Source: Desulfobacterales bacterium
GTDB lineage: Bacteria; Desulfobacterota; Desulfobacteria; Desulfobacterales; JAHDSC01
Reading direction: 5' to 3'
Assembly (NCBI GenBank): GCA_018432925.1
Contig: JAHDSC010000136.1
Span: 1 to 45,324, forward strand
Length of the DNA: 45,324 nucleotides
The translations under genes and the position numbers were made by a program. The notes below the pieces were generated by a model. The model searched no databases, was not told where the DNA came from, and worked only from the letters and a program-made list of their open reading frames with translations. This document shows, one piece after another, positions 1 to 8,848 of this stretch; within the stretch, counting starts at the first letter, position 1, and every line of letters begins with the position of its first letter.

Positions 1-1
1 C

Positions 2-2635
2 CGATTGATGGAAAAGGGTGCTGAGTATCCGGCTTAAAAACACGTCCAGCTGCTGAAGCCCCAGCGAAAGCGCGATCTTGTCGCGAAAAAATATCTCCGA
101 TATCCGGTGCTTCAGCTTTTCATCCTCCACCAGGTCTTCCTGGGGAAGGTATTTCGGCAGGATCTGGTCCACAGGGACCTGGGACAGAATCCGGGCAAGA
201 TTCTGCTCATGAATATTGTTCAAGTAGTCAACGATGATGTTTTTGACGGCCCGGGTTAAGCCTTTGAAAATATCGAGGTACTGCGTGAAGCTGAATCCCT
301 TTACCTCCAGCGAATGCGCTAACAGATCCAGCTGGCTTTCGATTTCAAACGATCGAATTCCATCCAGTTTCAGCGCCTTGTCAAACAGCGTCAAGAGGTC
401 GTAAATCTGATAAAAGGTGGCTTTGGTGATCAAACTCAGATCAATATTGCCGATCAGATCCTCAAAAAGAACATTGACCAGCGATTCGATTCGAAAGGTA
501 AGCCCCAGCGCATCGAACTTCAATTCATGATACGTCCCGTACATGGATGGAATATCGATGGTAAAATGTCTTTTTTTGTAAATGTCTTCCCTGATTTCAT
601 AGGTATCGGGAGATAAAATCAGATCTCGGAGCCGTTCCAGGTAATCGAGCAGCATAAAAAGTTTTCTTTTTAAAACCGGTTCAACGAGCGCTTTCTTGAG
701 AATATTCAAATCCGGAAAAGCTTCGGATTTCAGCTGGGCGAGATGAAGGCTCATCTCGGTGAAACCGAGATTGTATTTCTGATTCAAAAGCTTGTAGAAA
801 GCCGCGGCGAGTTCCACCCGTTCCATGTCCATCTTGGATAAGCCCGGAACATCGGACAGGTGCTCTCTCAGTTTTTCCCATGGAATGGAAAGTAAATCAT
901 GGGGCAAGGAAATCTCTTTCTGTTTCAAGTGGGAAACCGCCCGGTGAACCCCTTCGATGTAAACTCCTTCGGTATCGATCTGACGATAAATATTGGGGGG
1001 GACAAACGGCTCGAGCGGATTTTTTTCCCGGGTCTCCCAGAACTTGAGAACCGCTTCCATGAAACCGACGATGCGGTTGCTGCTTTCAACGTGGCTTTGT
1101 TTTCTTAAAAAATGAATCAGCACATCCTTCCGGTGTGTAATTTCATCAATTTGGGTGGATATTTCCCTCAGCTCCCCTTCCGCGCCGATTTCATTGAAAT
1201 AAACGGGAAAAAGCTTTGCGAGTTGCTTCGCCAGATTATATATCGGATCGATATCGCTGTTCAGGAATCGCGTCACGTCCCGGGGAAACAGGTCGGTGTC
1301 CTTGATAAAAACGCCGCACAGGGAAAGGTGGATAATCATGTACGAAAGAAGCCGGATCGACCGCTTGGGGTCTAATTCAATCAGCTCCAGCCATGTTCTG
1401 ACATTCTGAATGTGGGCGCTGTTGACCTGAATCTGCCAATCGTTTCCGACGCCGCTGATCCGAGGCGCCTGAAATCCCAAGTCGATAACGGAATCGATGA
1501 AAAAGTTGACAAGATCGTTTTCATCGGTTTTGTAAACGCTTTTTCCCATGTTCAGGACGCAGTTCATCGCCGTTATGGGAAAACGATTGGTTCGTGTTTT
1601 TAAAATGGAAAAGGTTTTCTCAATCAATTGCTTGATATTGCGTATCGTTTCATGCTCGATGATCCAGGTGAGCGTTCGGTTGATTTCCCGGAGTGCTTCC
1701 TCGTGTATCGAACATAACCCGGAGATATTCATGATATGGAAAAGAAACAACAGCTTCCACCGGTTGCCCTGGTCGATTTCCGCGCCTGCCGCGTAGAGTT
1801 TCCGGGGCATCTCCCGGTACCATTCGACAATCTGATTGTACCCGGGCAGTTCCAGCAGGCTTCGGGATACCTTTTCCGAGTTGATGCCCCGGTCGCGATC
1901 GTTTTTCTCAAGTTCCGTATTCCATCTTTGAATTTCTCCGTGGGATATGGTTTGGAAAATTTCTTTCAGTTCGACCGTACGGGCCGATTCACCGGCTTCC
2001 TTTTCGAACCATTCCTGAGGGTCATCCTCTTTCAGCCAGCAGGAATACGAATGTTTAAAATATCGTAACAGAAGCTGATTGATGGTTTGAAAACCGTTTG
2101 TGAAGGTCGATGAATAATTCAGAAGTGCCTCGACTAGTTTTTTTAGCTGATAGGGGCTCTTGACAAACAGGAAGAAATCGTCGTCCGGATAATGCGTGAT
2201 CCGTTGAAACGTATTTTCGATCACCGTCATGAATCGTTCGATGTCGGGCCCCGAGTCTTTAATGATTTTCAGGAGGAAAAGAAGAAGGTTGTCCACGGCC
2301 TCGATTTTAACGTCCGTATTGTTTCCCGACTCAATGGCATTGTCAAAGATATCCACGAAAAGCTCCGCCGCTTCATGCCCCTTCGGATGATTTCTGAGAA
2401 GATGGAAATAATCCAGGGAATAACTTCTTGCCTCCTTGACGATGAAATGCCAGTTCTTGTAAGGATGCGAAAGCTCCTTCAAAAACGTTTTCAGCCCATC
2501 CATCAACCCGTAATACTTCGACATAACCTCGAGCAAAACGGAATACTTGGGATCGATCTCCACTTCGATCCGATAACTGTTGATATTTATTTCAAGAGCT
2601 TTTGATTTGATCTGCAACCCTTCCTCCTTCTTCAT
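2..2635 (-). CDS. Large protein, N-terminal part; probable PEP/pyruvate-binding (PPDK-like) protein, cut by left edge
   Basis: Reading leftward from ATG at 2635, this frame stays open for about 878 codons to the window edge, so no stop is visible. The visible part is rich in predicted helices and Leu/Ile/Phe and has no signal peptide. Around residues 690-760 it reads KKRHFTIDIPSMYGTYHE, then a segment ending LITKATFYQIYDLLTLFDKAL, and near the edge GFSFTQYLDIFKG and SLGLQQLDVFLSRIL. From memory these match the long front region of large delta-proteobacterial proteins that end in a pyruvate phosphate dikinase PEP/pyruvate-binding domain. That catalytic domain would lie outside the window, so the assignment is inference. 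The ATG at 2635 has no good ribosome site. A strong AGGAGG lies just inside the frame, five bases before a TTG at 2617, which is an alternative start. Certain as a gene, moderate as to family. Confidence 0.85.
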   Translation of the reverse strand, partial: MKKEEGLQIKSKALEININSYRIEVEIDPKYSVLLEVMSKYYGLMDGLKTFLKELSHPYKNWHFIVKEARSYSLDYFHLLRNHPKGHEAAELFVDIFDNAIESGNNTDVKIEAVDNLLLFLLKIIKDSGPDIERFMTVIENTFQRITHYPDDDFFLFVKSPYQLKKLVEALLNYSSTFTNGFQTINQLLLRYFKHSYSCWLKEDDPQEWFEKEAGESARTVELKEIFQTISHGEIQRWNTELEKNDRDRGINSEKVSRSLLELPGYNQIVEWYREMPRKLYAAGAEIDQGNRWKLLFLFHIMNISGLCSIHEEALREINRTLTWIIEHETIRNIKQLIEKTFSILKTRTNRFPITAMNCVLNMGKSVYKTDENDLVNFFIDSVIDLGFQAPRISGVGNDWQIQVNSAHIQNVRTWLELIELDPKRSIRLLSYMIIHLSLCGVFIKDTDLFPRDVTRFLNSDIDPIYNLAKQLAKLFPVYFNEIGAEGELREISTQIDEITHRKDVLIHFLRKQSHVESSNRIVGFMEAVLKFWETREKNPLEPFVPPNIYRQIDTEGVYIEGVHRAVSHLKQKEISLPHDLLSIPWEKLREHLSDVPGLSKMDMERVELAAAFYKLLNQKYNLGFTEMSLHLAQLKSEAFPDLNILKKALVEPVLKRKLFMLLDYLERLRDLILSPDTYEIREDIYKKRHFTIDIPSMYGTYHELKFDALGLTFRIESLVNVLFEDLIGNIDLSLITKATFYQIYDLLTLFDKALKLDGIRSFEIESQLDLLAHSLEVKGFSFTQYLDIFKGLTRAVKNIIVDYLNNIHEQNLARILSQVPVDQILPKYLPQEDLVEDEKLKHRISEIFFRDKIALSLGLQQLDVFLSRILSTLFHQS

Positions 2636-3060
2636 TCAATCGCCGGTTTCTTGCCTGAACCGGAAAAACGCGTACCCGGGACACGAAATGAGTTTGTTTT
2701 CCGGGCAGCCGTGAAAATATCCCTGACTGCGTGAAACCGCAAAATGAAGACGTGAGGAATATGACCACGGGCTTTGAAATCGCGGTTCAGCGAATAGACG
2801 GCTTCCGGAGATTTTCAACCGAACGGGGACAGTGGGATTTGAAATCATTCGTTCCATTTGCTCTCATTGCGGCAAGCAACATCCGAGCATTGCATTCCTT
2901 TTTTCAGTAATCACAAGGTACCAGAAATAATCCGTATTTTCAAGGTGATTAGCAAATCACCGGGAAGCGGAGGCACCGCGACAAAACAACCGTTCCGGAC
3001 AACGACAAGGTTTTCCGCCCATAGATCCGGCCGACGGAATGGGCCCCGCGGAGAAACCGC
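2636..3060. other. Intergenic region, 425 bp, with one hairpin and a weak promoter candidate
   Basis: No convincing gene lies here; the short open frames have no ribosome site and no recognisable composition. A perfect 7-bp hairpin (GGTGATT / AATCACC, loop of four) lies at 2944-2961. Just downstream of it on the minus strand is TTGAAA (2943-2938), 17 bases, then TACCTT (2920-2915), a weak sigma70-like candidate for the large gene ending at 2635. The hairpin could end recD2/DUF1847 transcription, but no U-tract follows it. Confidence 0.4.
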
Positions 3061-3735
3061 TTATTTCAAGTAACGATAATAGCTGTCGATATTATAGACG
3101 GCCGCGAGCGGATTGTGGCCCAGCATGCGGTCTTTTACCGCAAGAACGGTACAGGGCGCTTCGGCATATTTCAGGAACAGGGAATCATGGCCCACGCACA
3201 ATCCCATCAGGACATTCAATTCCGTCTTTTCATCATTCAGAATCAATGCCTGGAGAATCGGGTTACACATCGATTCGAACTGACCGATGGAAATCTTCTG
3301 ATCATCCCGAACCGCGATTTCCTCTTTGGGCAAACGGCCGACCTTGCAGATGACGGAAACAACGTCAAATCCCTTGCTGGAAAAAATTTTTTCAACGACG
3401 GCGGCCTCCTTTCGAAGTCCCACGCAAAAAACAAGCCCCAGACGATTGTATTTCATCTTCCGGGCGAATTCAATCACCTCTTCGATTCGTGGTTTGATGG
3501 GTCTTACATGATTGTATCCGAGTTCCTTGAATCCGTATCCCTCCCCTTCCTGGATGGATGCCTGCCGGGCAAATTCCAGAATATCCGGGTCTTGAAACGC
3601 CTCCCGGCATTTTTCAATGAGCTGCGGTTTGTTTTTGGTGGGGCAGGATGCAGGTGCCTTGCCGTCTTCTCTTTTGCACAGCCGATCCGGCATATCGAAA
3701 GGGCATTGCGCGCAATTAATCCGATTGTTTTTCAT
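3061..3735 (-). CDS. DUF1847 family cysteine-rich putative metal-binding protein
   Basis: A 224-residue soluble protein recognised as DUF1847. Its front end carries a cysteine cluster (INCAQCPFD, then RLCKRED and ASCPTK), which suggests a bound metal. The middle has GLVFCVGLRKEAAVVEKIF and the back half has MCNPILQALILN and GLCVGHDSLF, both typical of the family. No reaction is established for DUF1847. The longest frame starts at 3741, but its AGGAG directly abuts that ATG. The second ATG, at 3735, is spaced six bases from AGGAG and is preferred. The start overlaps the end of recD2 (stop at 3716), so the two are translationally coupled in one operon. Any role beyond binding metal is unknown. 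Confidence 0.85.
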   Translation of the reverse strand: MKNNRINCAQCPFDMPDRLCKREDGKAPASCPTKNKPQLIEKCREAFQDPDILEFARQASIQEGEGYGFKELGYNHVRPIKPRIEEVIEFARKMKYNRLGLVFCVGLRKEAAVVEKIFSSKGFDVVSVICKVGRLPKEEIAVRDDQKISIGQFESMCNPILQALILNDEKTELNVLMGLCVGHDSLFLKYAEAPCTVLAVKDRMLGHNPLAAVYNIDSYYRYLK

Positions 3736-5941
3736 TTCCATCTCCTTTTAACCGATTTTTTAAACAGGTGAAGCGTTTTTGCGTCCGGTCGTTTCCAAGC
3801 CCGATTGCCAGTGCTTTTTGGGTGCCGACCAGCACGACCAGCTTCCGGCCCCTTGTAACCGCCGTGTAAATCAGATTCCGCTGCAAAAGCATATAATGTT
3901 GCGGAAGGAGAGGTATCACCACCGCAGGATACTCCGAACCCTGGGATTTGTGAACCGAAATGGCATACGCCAGAACGATTTCATCCAGATCCGCAAAGTC
4001 ATATCGCACCTTCCGACCGTCAAATGATACGATCAGCGACTGATCATCCGCGTCGATATCGGTGATTCTTCCGATATCGCCGTTGAAGACCTCTTTTTCA
4101 TAGTTGTTTCGAATCTGCATCACCTTGTCGTTCATTCGAAAGTTTCTCCCGCCGCGTATCACTTCATCCTCTCCCGGATTCAGCGCCTCTTGCAGTCGGG
4201 CGTTCAGATTTCCGGCGCCGACGATCCCCCGGTTCATGGGCGTTAAAATTTGAATATCGTCAACGGGGTCCAGATGAAACCTCCGGGGTATTCTTTCCGT
4301 GGTTAATTTAAGGATCAGTTTTACCACCTCGTCGGGATCTTCGTTTTCGATGAAATAAAAGTCGCCGGCCGACCCGGAATCCGTCGACTGGAATTGAGGA
4401 AAAAGCCCCTTGTTGATCCGGTGGGCATTTACAATGATCCGGCTTTCCTTGGCCTGCCGGAAAATCTCGTCGAGCTCGATCACGGGTACCGCTCCCGAAG
4501 CGATGATGTCCTTGAGAACGTTGCCAGCTCCTACGGAAGGAAGCTGGTTGACGTCTCCCACCAGAATCAAGGTTGCGCCAAGCGGTATGCCTTTCAGCAG
4601 ATGATCCATCAAAACCGTGTCAATCATCGAGGCCTCGTCAACAATCAGCAAGCCGCAATCCAGCGGATTTTCCTCGTTTTTCTGAAAGCCTCTCTTCTGC
4701 AGGCTGAATTCCAGCAACCGGTGAATCGTTTTTGCCTCGTAACCCGTAGTTTCGTTCATCCGTTTCGCCGCCCTTCCGGTAGGAGCGGCCAGCATGATTT
4801 TTACACCGAGCCGGGAACTAATTTTTAAAATTGCGCCGATCAGAGTGGTTTTCCCCGTACCGGGTCCGCCGGTAATCACCATTACCTTGTTCCGGAGAAA
4901 ACCTTTAATCGCATCGGCCTGTTTTCCGGCCAGTGTAAAAGCCAGTTGCCGTTGCAACCGTTCCAGGGCTCTTTCCGGCTCGATGGGACGGATGGACCGG
5001 GCAGCGGTCAGCAAGCGCTTCAACCGGTCCGCGATTCCGGTTTCACAATCGTGAAATTTCTCGAGGTAAACCGCCGGATTTTTTCCTTTCGACGGCCCCA
5101 GGTCTTCATTTACATCCTCAATCACGATTTTTTTTCCGGCCGCGATTTTTCCCATGGCATGAACGATGATTTTCCGTTCAACTCCAAGAATTTCCCAACA
5201 TTTTTCAACGAGAGGTTCGAAGGGATAATAAACATGTCCGTCGTCTGCGAACCGACCCAGTATGTACAGAATCCCCGCCTCCGCTCTGACTTCGGAATCC
5301 GGAGGAAACCCCAGCTGTTCCGCGATACGATCGGCGGTGGCAAACCCGATTCCATGAATGTCCGTCGCCAGACGATAAGGATTTTCCTTCACCACCCGGA
5401 TGGACGAATCGCCGTAGCGTTTAAAAATCCGGGTCGCATAGCCCGGTCCGACCCCATGGTCCTGCAGGAATATCATCACCCGGCGGATATCTCGCTGATC
5501 CTCCCATGCTTTTTTAATCATTTCGATGCGCTTGCTTCCGATCCCATCCACTTCGGCTAATTTTTCGATGTTCGATTCAATCACATCCAGCGTCTTTTTC
5601 CCGAATCGATTCACAATTCGTCCGGCCATCTCCGGGCCGATCCCCTTTATAAGACCGGATCCCAGGTATTTTCGAATGCCATGGACCGAGGCCGGGACGA
5701 CGGTTTCATATCTTACCACCCGGAATTGCCGGCCATATCGGGGATGATTAACCCATTCGCCTTTCATGTTCAGAATTTCTCCCGGCAATGGGACGGCAAG
5801 ATTCCCGATCACCGTCACCAGGTCCCGTTGTCCGCGTACTTTTAACCTGGCGATGGTAAATCCGTTATCTTCGGCGGAATAGGTAATTCTTTCGATCTGT
5901 CCGGAAAGATCGGTCAGTATCGCTTCATCCGGTCGCATCAT
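3716..5941 (-). CDS. recD2: RecD2-type ATP-dependent DNA helicase (RecD-like, superfamily 1B)
   Basis: A 741-residue protein of the RecD2 family, the stand-alone 5'-3' helicase that works without RecB and RecC. The N-terminal ~90 residues form the OB-like region (ITYSAEDNGFTIARLKV). Helix-hairpin-helix motifs follow (GIGPEMAGRIVNRFG, DGIGSKRIEMI, GIGFATADRIAEQLG, residues ~100-220). Walker A GGPGTGKTT is at about 358-366, Walker B-like LLIVDEASMID near 435, and motif VI-like SVHKSQGSEYPAVV near the end. Length and order fit the family (usually 720-800). Start: MM at 5941, behind AAGG at a loose distance. A TTGAAA-18-TATATA promoter lies upstream at 5998-6027. The DUF1847 gene overlaps its end. 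Confidence 0.95.
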   Translation of the reverse strand: MMRPDEAILTDLSGQIERITYSAEDNGFTIARLKVRGQRDLVTVIGNLAVPLPGEILNMKGEWVNHPRYGRQFRVVRYETVVPASVHGIRKYLGSGLIKGIGPEMAGRIVNRFGKKTLDVIESNIEKLAEVDGIGSKRIEMIKKAWEDQRDIRRVMIFLQDHGVGPGYATRIFKRYGDSSIRVVKENPYRLATDIHGIGFATADRIAEQLGFPPDSEVRAEAGILYILGRFADDGHVYYPFEPLVEKCWEILGVERKIIVHAMGKIAAGKKIVIEDVNEDLGPSKGKNPAVYLEKFHDCETGIADRLKRLLTAARSIRPIEPERALERLQRQLAFTLAGKQADAIKGFLRNKVMVITGGPGTGKTTLIGAILKISSRLGVKIMLAAPTGRAAKRMNETTGYEAKTIHRLLEFSLQKRGFQKNEENPLDCGLLIVDEASMIDTVLMDHLLKGIPLGATLILVGDVNQLPSVGAGNVLKDIIASGAVPVIELDEIFRQAKESRIIVNAHRINKGLFPQFQSTDSGSAGDFYFIENEDPDEVVKLILKLTTERIPRRFHLDPVDDIQILTPMNRGIVGAGNLNARLQEALNPGEDEVIRGGRNFRMNDKVMQIRNNYEKEVFNGDIGRITDIDADDQSLIVSFDGRKVRYDFADLDEIVLAYAISVHKSQGSEYPAVVIPLLPQHYMLLQRNLIYTAVTRGRKLVVLVGTQKALAIGLGNDRTQKRFTCLKNRLKGDGNEKQSD

Positions 5942-6286
5942 GCGGGTGCCTTTTTTATATCCTGATTATTTAATTTATAATATCTTATATGTATTCCTAT
6001 ATACTCGTTTCGTCTCCGTGTTTTCAAGCAGGATCTCGAATTTTAAGCGGTCAACGGTTCAGCAACCGCTTGAGCCGGACGCACGGCGTGTTGGAAAATC
6101 ATTTCGGCGGGGCACATGAATGCGAATTAAGATTTGACTGTCAGCCGGGTATGTGAAACGATAGCGACCTCAAGGGGCCGATTCACGACGGGTCCGGTCA
6201 TCCGGTTTCTCCCGGACGGAACGGCCCGTTTCCATTTCGATCGGCGAACGGGGCACTTTCAATCAACAGAAAAAAAGAGGAAACGG
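5942..6286. other. Divergent intergenic region between recD2 and the DUF554 gene, 345 bp
   Basis: Holds the recD2 promoter candidate. It also holds an imperfectly spaced inverted repeat AAGCGGT (6045-6051) / ACCGCTT (6065-6071) with a 13-base loop. The plus-strand open frame from 6134 to 6286 is in frame with the DUF554 gene but lies before its family start and its ribosome site, so it is treated as non-coding. No clear plus-strand promoter was seen. Confidence 0.45.
5998..6027 (-). promoter_or_regulatory. Putative sigma70 promoter of recD2-DUF1847
   Basis: On the minus strand TTGAAA (6027-6022), 18 bases, TATATA (6003-5998). The surrounding 60 bases are unusually AT-rich compared with the neighbouring genes. 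It lies about 57 bases upstream of the recD2 ATG. Match by eye only. Confidence 0.5.
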
Positions 6287-6979
6287 TTGTTTGGGACAAT
6301 TGTAAATACACTGGCAATCATTGTCGGCAGCCTGGCAGGCCTGGCATTCGGAAGCGGAATTCCCGATAAATACCATCGCACGGTGATTCATGCCATCAGT
6401 CTAGCGATTCTCTTGATCGGATTGAAAAGCGCAATGAAAACCGAGAATCTGCTTCTGATCATCTTCAGCCTGGCTATCGGAAGTGTGGTCGGAGAATTTT
6501 TAAGAATCGAAGACCGGCTGGAAAATATCGGCAAGTGGCTCGAGGTTAAACTTTCGAAAGCCGGTAAAGGAATTTCCAAAGGGTTCGTTACGGCCAGCCT
6601 AGTCTTTTGTGTCGGATCGATGGCCATTGTCGGATCACTGGAAAGCGGCCTTACCGGAAACCATCAGACCTTGTTCGCAAAATCCGTCCTGGACGGAATC
6701 TCCTCCATTGTATTCGCGTCTTCGTTCGGTATCGGGGTTTTATTATCTTCCCTATCGGTTTTCATATATCAGGGACTCATTACGATCACGGCTTCATTCA
6801 TGGAGCAGTTCCTGACCGAAGCGGTCGTGAATCAAATGTCCGCCATCGGCGGTCTGCTGATCATGGCAATCGGCATCAATCTGCTCGAAATCAAGAAATT
6901 AAAGGTGGCGAACATGCTTCCCGCCATATTGATGCCTTTGCTTTATTTTATTCTGAAACGGATCGCAATATCCGTTTGA
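6287..6979 (+). CDS. DUF554 family integral membrane protein
   Basis: A 230-residue protein, all of it family-like: the front end FGTIVNTLAIIVGSLAG is the usual DUF554 opening, and six or seven hydrophobic segments follow (for example LAIIVGSLAGLAF, LLLIIFSLAIGSVVG, SAIGGLLIMAIGINL, ILMPLLYFIL). Conserved pieces GEFLRIEDRLE and CVGSMAIVGSLESGL are present. The function of DUF554 is not established; it is a probable transporter or channel-like membrane protein. TTG at 6287 is chosen as start because GAGG sits six bases upstream and the family's second residue aligns there. The open frame extends 51 codons further upstream without a ribosome site. Confidence 0.9.
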   Translation: MFGTIVNTLAIIVGSLAGLAFGSGIPDKYHRTVIHAISLAILLIGLKSAMKTENLLLIIFSLAIGSVVGEFLRIEDRLENIGKWLEVKLSKAGKGISKGFVTASLVFCVGSMAIVGSLESGLTGNHQTLFAKSVLDGISSIVFASSFGIGVLLSSLSVFIYQGLITITASFMEQFLTEAVVNQMSAIGGLLIMAIGINLLEIKKLKVANMLPAILMPLLYFILKRIAISV

Positions 6980-7104
6980 CCCGGATCGGGAATACAAAAC
7001 GGTCGGATCGGCTTGTAAATACTTTTCTCCGGTTTGATAAACGGAAAAAAGTTTTCCGGAAGGCGGCTTCAATGATCCAAAACAGGGTTCTCCCTAAGGC
7101 AACC

Positions 7105-7338
7105 ATGCAGGTTTCAGTGGAATGCTACGCCGGATACCGCGGCGAAGAGACGCCCCGCCGCTTCCGGCTGGGAACGAGGAAAATCGAGGTCGGGGAAGTG
7201 CTGGATCGGTGGCTTTCCCCGGATCATCGATACTTCAAGGTCCGGGGGGACGATAACGCCTTATATATCCTGCGTCATGATGCGAATTCCGGAATCTGGC
7301 AACTGACGTTTTTTCAACAGGAAGAATCGCCCGGTTGA
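7105..7338 (+). CDS. Small conserved protein, 77 residues, unknown function
   Basis: A compact, soluble, charged protein beginning MQVSVECYAGYRGEETP and containing the block VLDRWLSPDHRYFKVRGDD, with ILRHD and WQLTFF near the end. I recall very similar short open frames in other delta-proteobacterial genomes, always unannotated; that recollection could not be checked. The strand order (beta-rich, with a Tyr/Phe/Trp-rich end) suggests a small beta fold. ATG 7105 has TAAGG seven bases before it. ATG 7072 in the same frame is an alternative adding 11 residues. It lies 125 bases behind the DUF554 gene and converges with the TraB gene. Confidence 0.75.
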   Translation: MQVSVECYAGYRGEETPRRFRLGTRKIEVGEVLDRWLSPDHRYFKVRGDDNALYILRHDANSGIWQLTFFQQEESPG

Positions 7339-7411
7339 ACCGCCGCGATAAGCACCGCTTTGTCCGCCGTGGAAAAGAAGAACGCGTTTTTCTGCATGGC
7401 TTTCGAAACGG

Positions 7412-8581
7412 TTAAAAAACCTTCAGCATCAGCGGAATGGCGACAAAGGTGCCCACCCCGCTGCCCAAATTCGTAAATACCACCACCAGTAGAATCCGGG
7501 TCACCTTATTTCTCCAGAATCCTTTGATCGAAAGAATATCGTCGGGCAGGCTTTCCAGATCCCTGACCTTTGGTCTTCTGGAAAGCGCTTCCACCAGTCC
7601 GGAAACCCACCCCGCCGCGATCATGGGGTTTAACGAAGTCAAAGGGGCGGCCACCATGGACGACAGGATCGTTAGCGGATGGGCCATGGCAAGCATGGCG
7701 CCGAGACCCGCCAGGATACCGTTGGCCAGGATCCACCATTTTATCATATGCGATCCGGCATCGGCTCCGCCGATGAAAAATCCGAGGATAAAAAGAACGA
7801 GGATAACCGATGGAACGATCCATTTGAAAAGTCCGGAACCTTTCTTCGGGGGAGGGAGTTTTTCGAGTGCTTCGATGTCGATATCGCTGTTCCAGTACTT
7901 TTTGATTCCGGTCAGATGACCGGCTCCCACCACGGCTACGATCTTGCTGCCGGGTGCCGTTCGGATTCTGAAGGCAAGGTAACGGTCCCGTTCGTCAATC
8001 AGGATATCCCTCAACATCGGGTGCGACCGTTCAATATCGGAAAGGAGCGTCTGCAAAACATCCTCCTGCTTCATCCGTTCGATGTCCTGGGCTTTGATAT
8101 CCTCAATATTGCCAAGGGATAAGAGGAGTTGGAACAAGAGTTTCATCTTGCTCCAGAATCCCATCAGCCGCCAGGTTCTTGACAGAGTAATTCGGATATC
8201 CCGGTCCGCCGGGTATATGGCGGCGCCAATGGCTTTGGCGGCTTCAATCGCTCTTGTCATTTCTTCTCCGGGTTTTACCCCCAGTTTTTGCGCGATTCTT
8301 TTCTGAAACGATGCCAAAAGAAGATTGGAAAGAAGAAGGAAGGCTTTTTTTTCCCGGATTACCTTGACGATATCCATCTCCTGCCACCGGTCTTTTTGCT
8401 GAATGGCCTGGCACCTGGATTCGCACAGTTCCACGCACACGGTGTCCGGTTTTTCTTCCTCGATAACCGATGTTACAAGCTCCGCACTCTCTTTGGATAC
8501 ATGGGCCGTCCCCAGGAGTATGATTTCCTTGTCCTTGAAAAAAAGGCGATGCACCATGTTCCGGTTGTCTGCCCTCTCCAT
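7412..8581 (-). CDS. TraB family protein (TraB/PrgY-type) with C-terminal membrane segments
   Basis: A 389-residue member of the TraB/PrgY group, named for a pheromone-shutdown protein of Enterococcus; the fold resembles an EreA/ChaN-like metal-dependent enzyme and the substrate in bacteria like this is unknown. Visible marks are ILLGTAHVSKES (residues ~20-32), DTVCVELCESRCQA, AAIYPADRDIRITLSR and VVGAGHLTGI (about 220-230). The last ~140 residues hold four hydrophobic segments starting at IVPSVILVLFILGFFIGG, so the enzymatic part is tethered to the inner membrane. ATG at 8581 has AAGGA about 12 bases upstream. A second ATG at residue 9 is possible. It is transcribed alone and converges with the 77-residue gene. 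Confidence 0.88.
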   Translation of the reverse strand: MERADNRNMVHRLFFKDKEIILLGTAHVSKESAELVTSVIEEEKPDTVCVELCESRCQAIQQKDRWQEMDIVKVIREKKAFLLLSNLLLASFQKRIAQKLGVKPGEEMTRAIEAAKAIGAAIYPADRDIRITLSRTWRLMGFWSKMKLLFQLLLSLGNIEDIKAQDIERMKQEDVLQTLLSDIERSHPMLRDILIDERDRYLAFRIRTAPGSKIVAVVGAGHLTGIKKYWNSDIDIEALEKLPPPKKGSGLFKWIVPSVILVLFILGFFIGGADAGSHMIKWWILANGILAGLGAMLAMAHPLTILSSMVAAPLTSLNPMIAAGWVSGLVEALSRRPKVRDLESLPDDILSIKGFWRNKVTRILLVVVFTNLGSGVGTFVAIPLMLKVF

Positions 8582-8848
8582 TCGGTATATAATCCTTCTG
8601 TCCTTTAATGGTTATCGGATTGATTCCGGCAATGGAAACCCGCGGTTTAAGAGCTTCCCGGTTTTCGCCCGGGATTTTCGGCGGATGAAACGCTCCATCC
8701 CGCGCGGTTGATTTGCGCGTGTTATGTGAAAATCCGCTTGTCGGCTACGTTTGCCGTAACACGGTTTTATAAGACATTTAACCGATCAATGCAATATGAA
8801 ATGAACGGGGGAGATTTCTAAACGGAGACGATCGCAAGGGGTGATTTT

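Noticed and set aside
899-2605. Several plus-strand frames of 60-140 codons at the left edge
   Set aside because: They overlap a continuous 878-codon minus-strand frame with protein-like sequence; none has a ribosome site.
6134-6286. 51-codon upstream extension of the DUF554 frame
   Set aside because: Family alignment and the ribosome site put the start at TTG 6287; the extension has no hydrophobic or family character.
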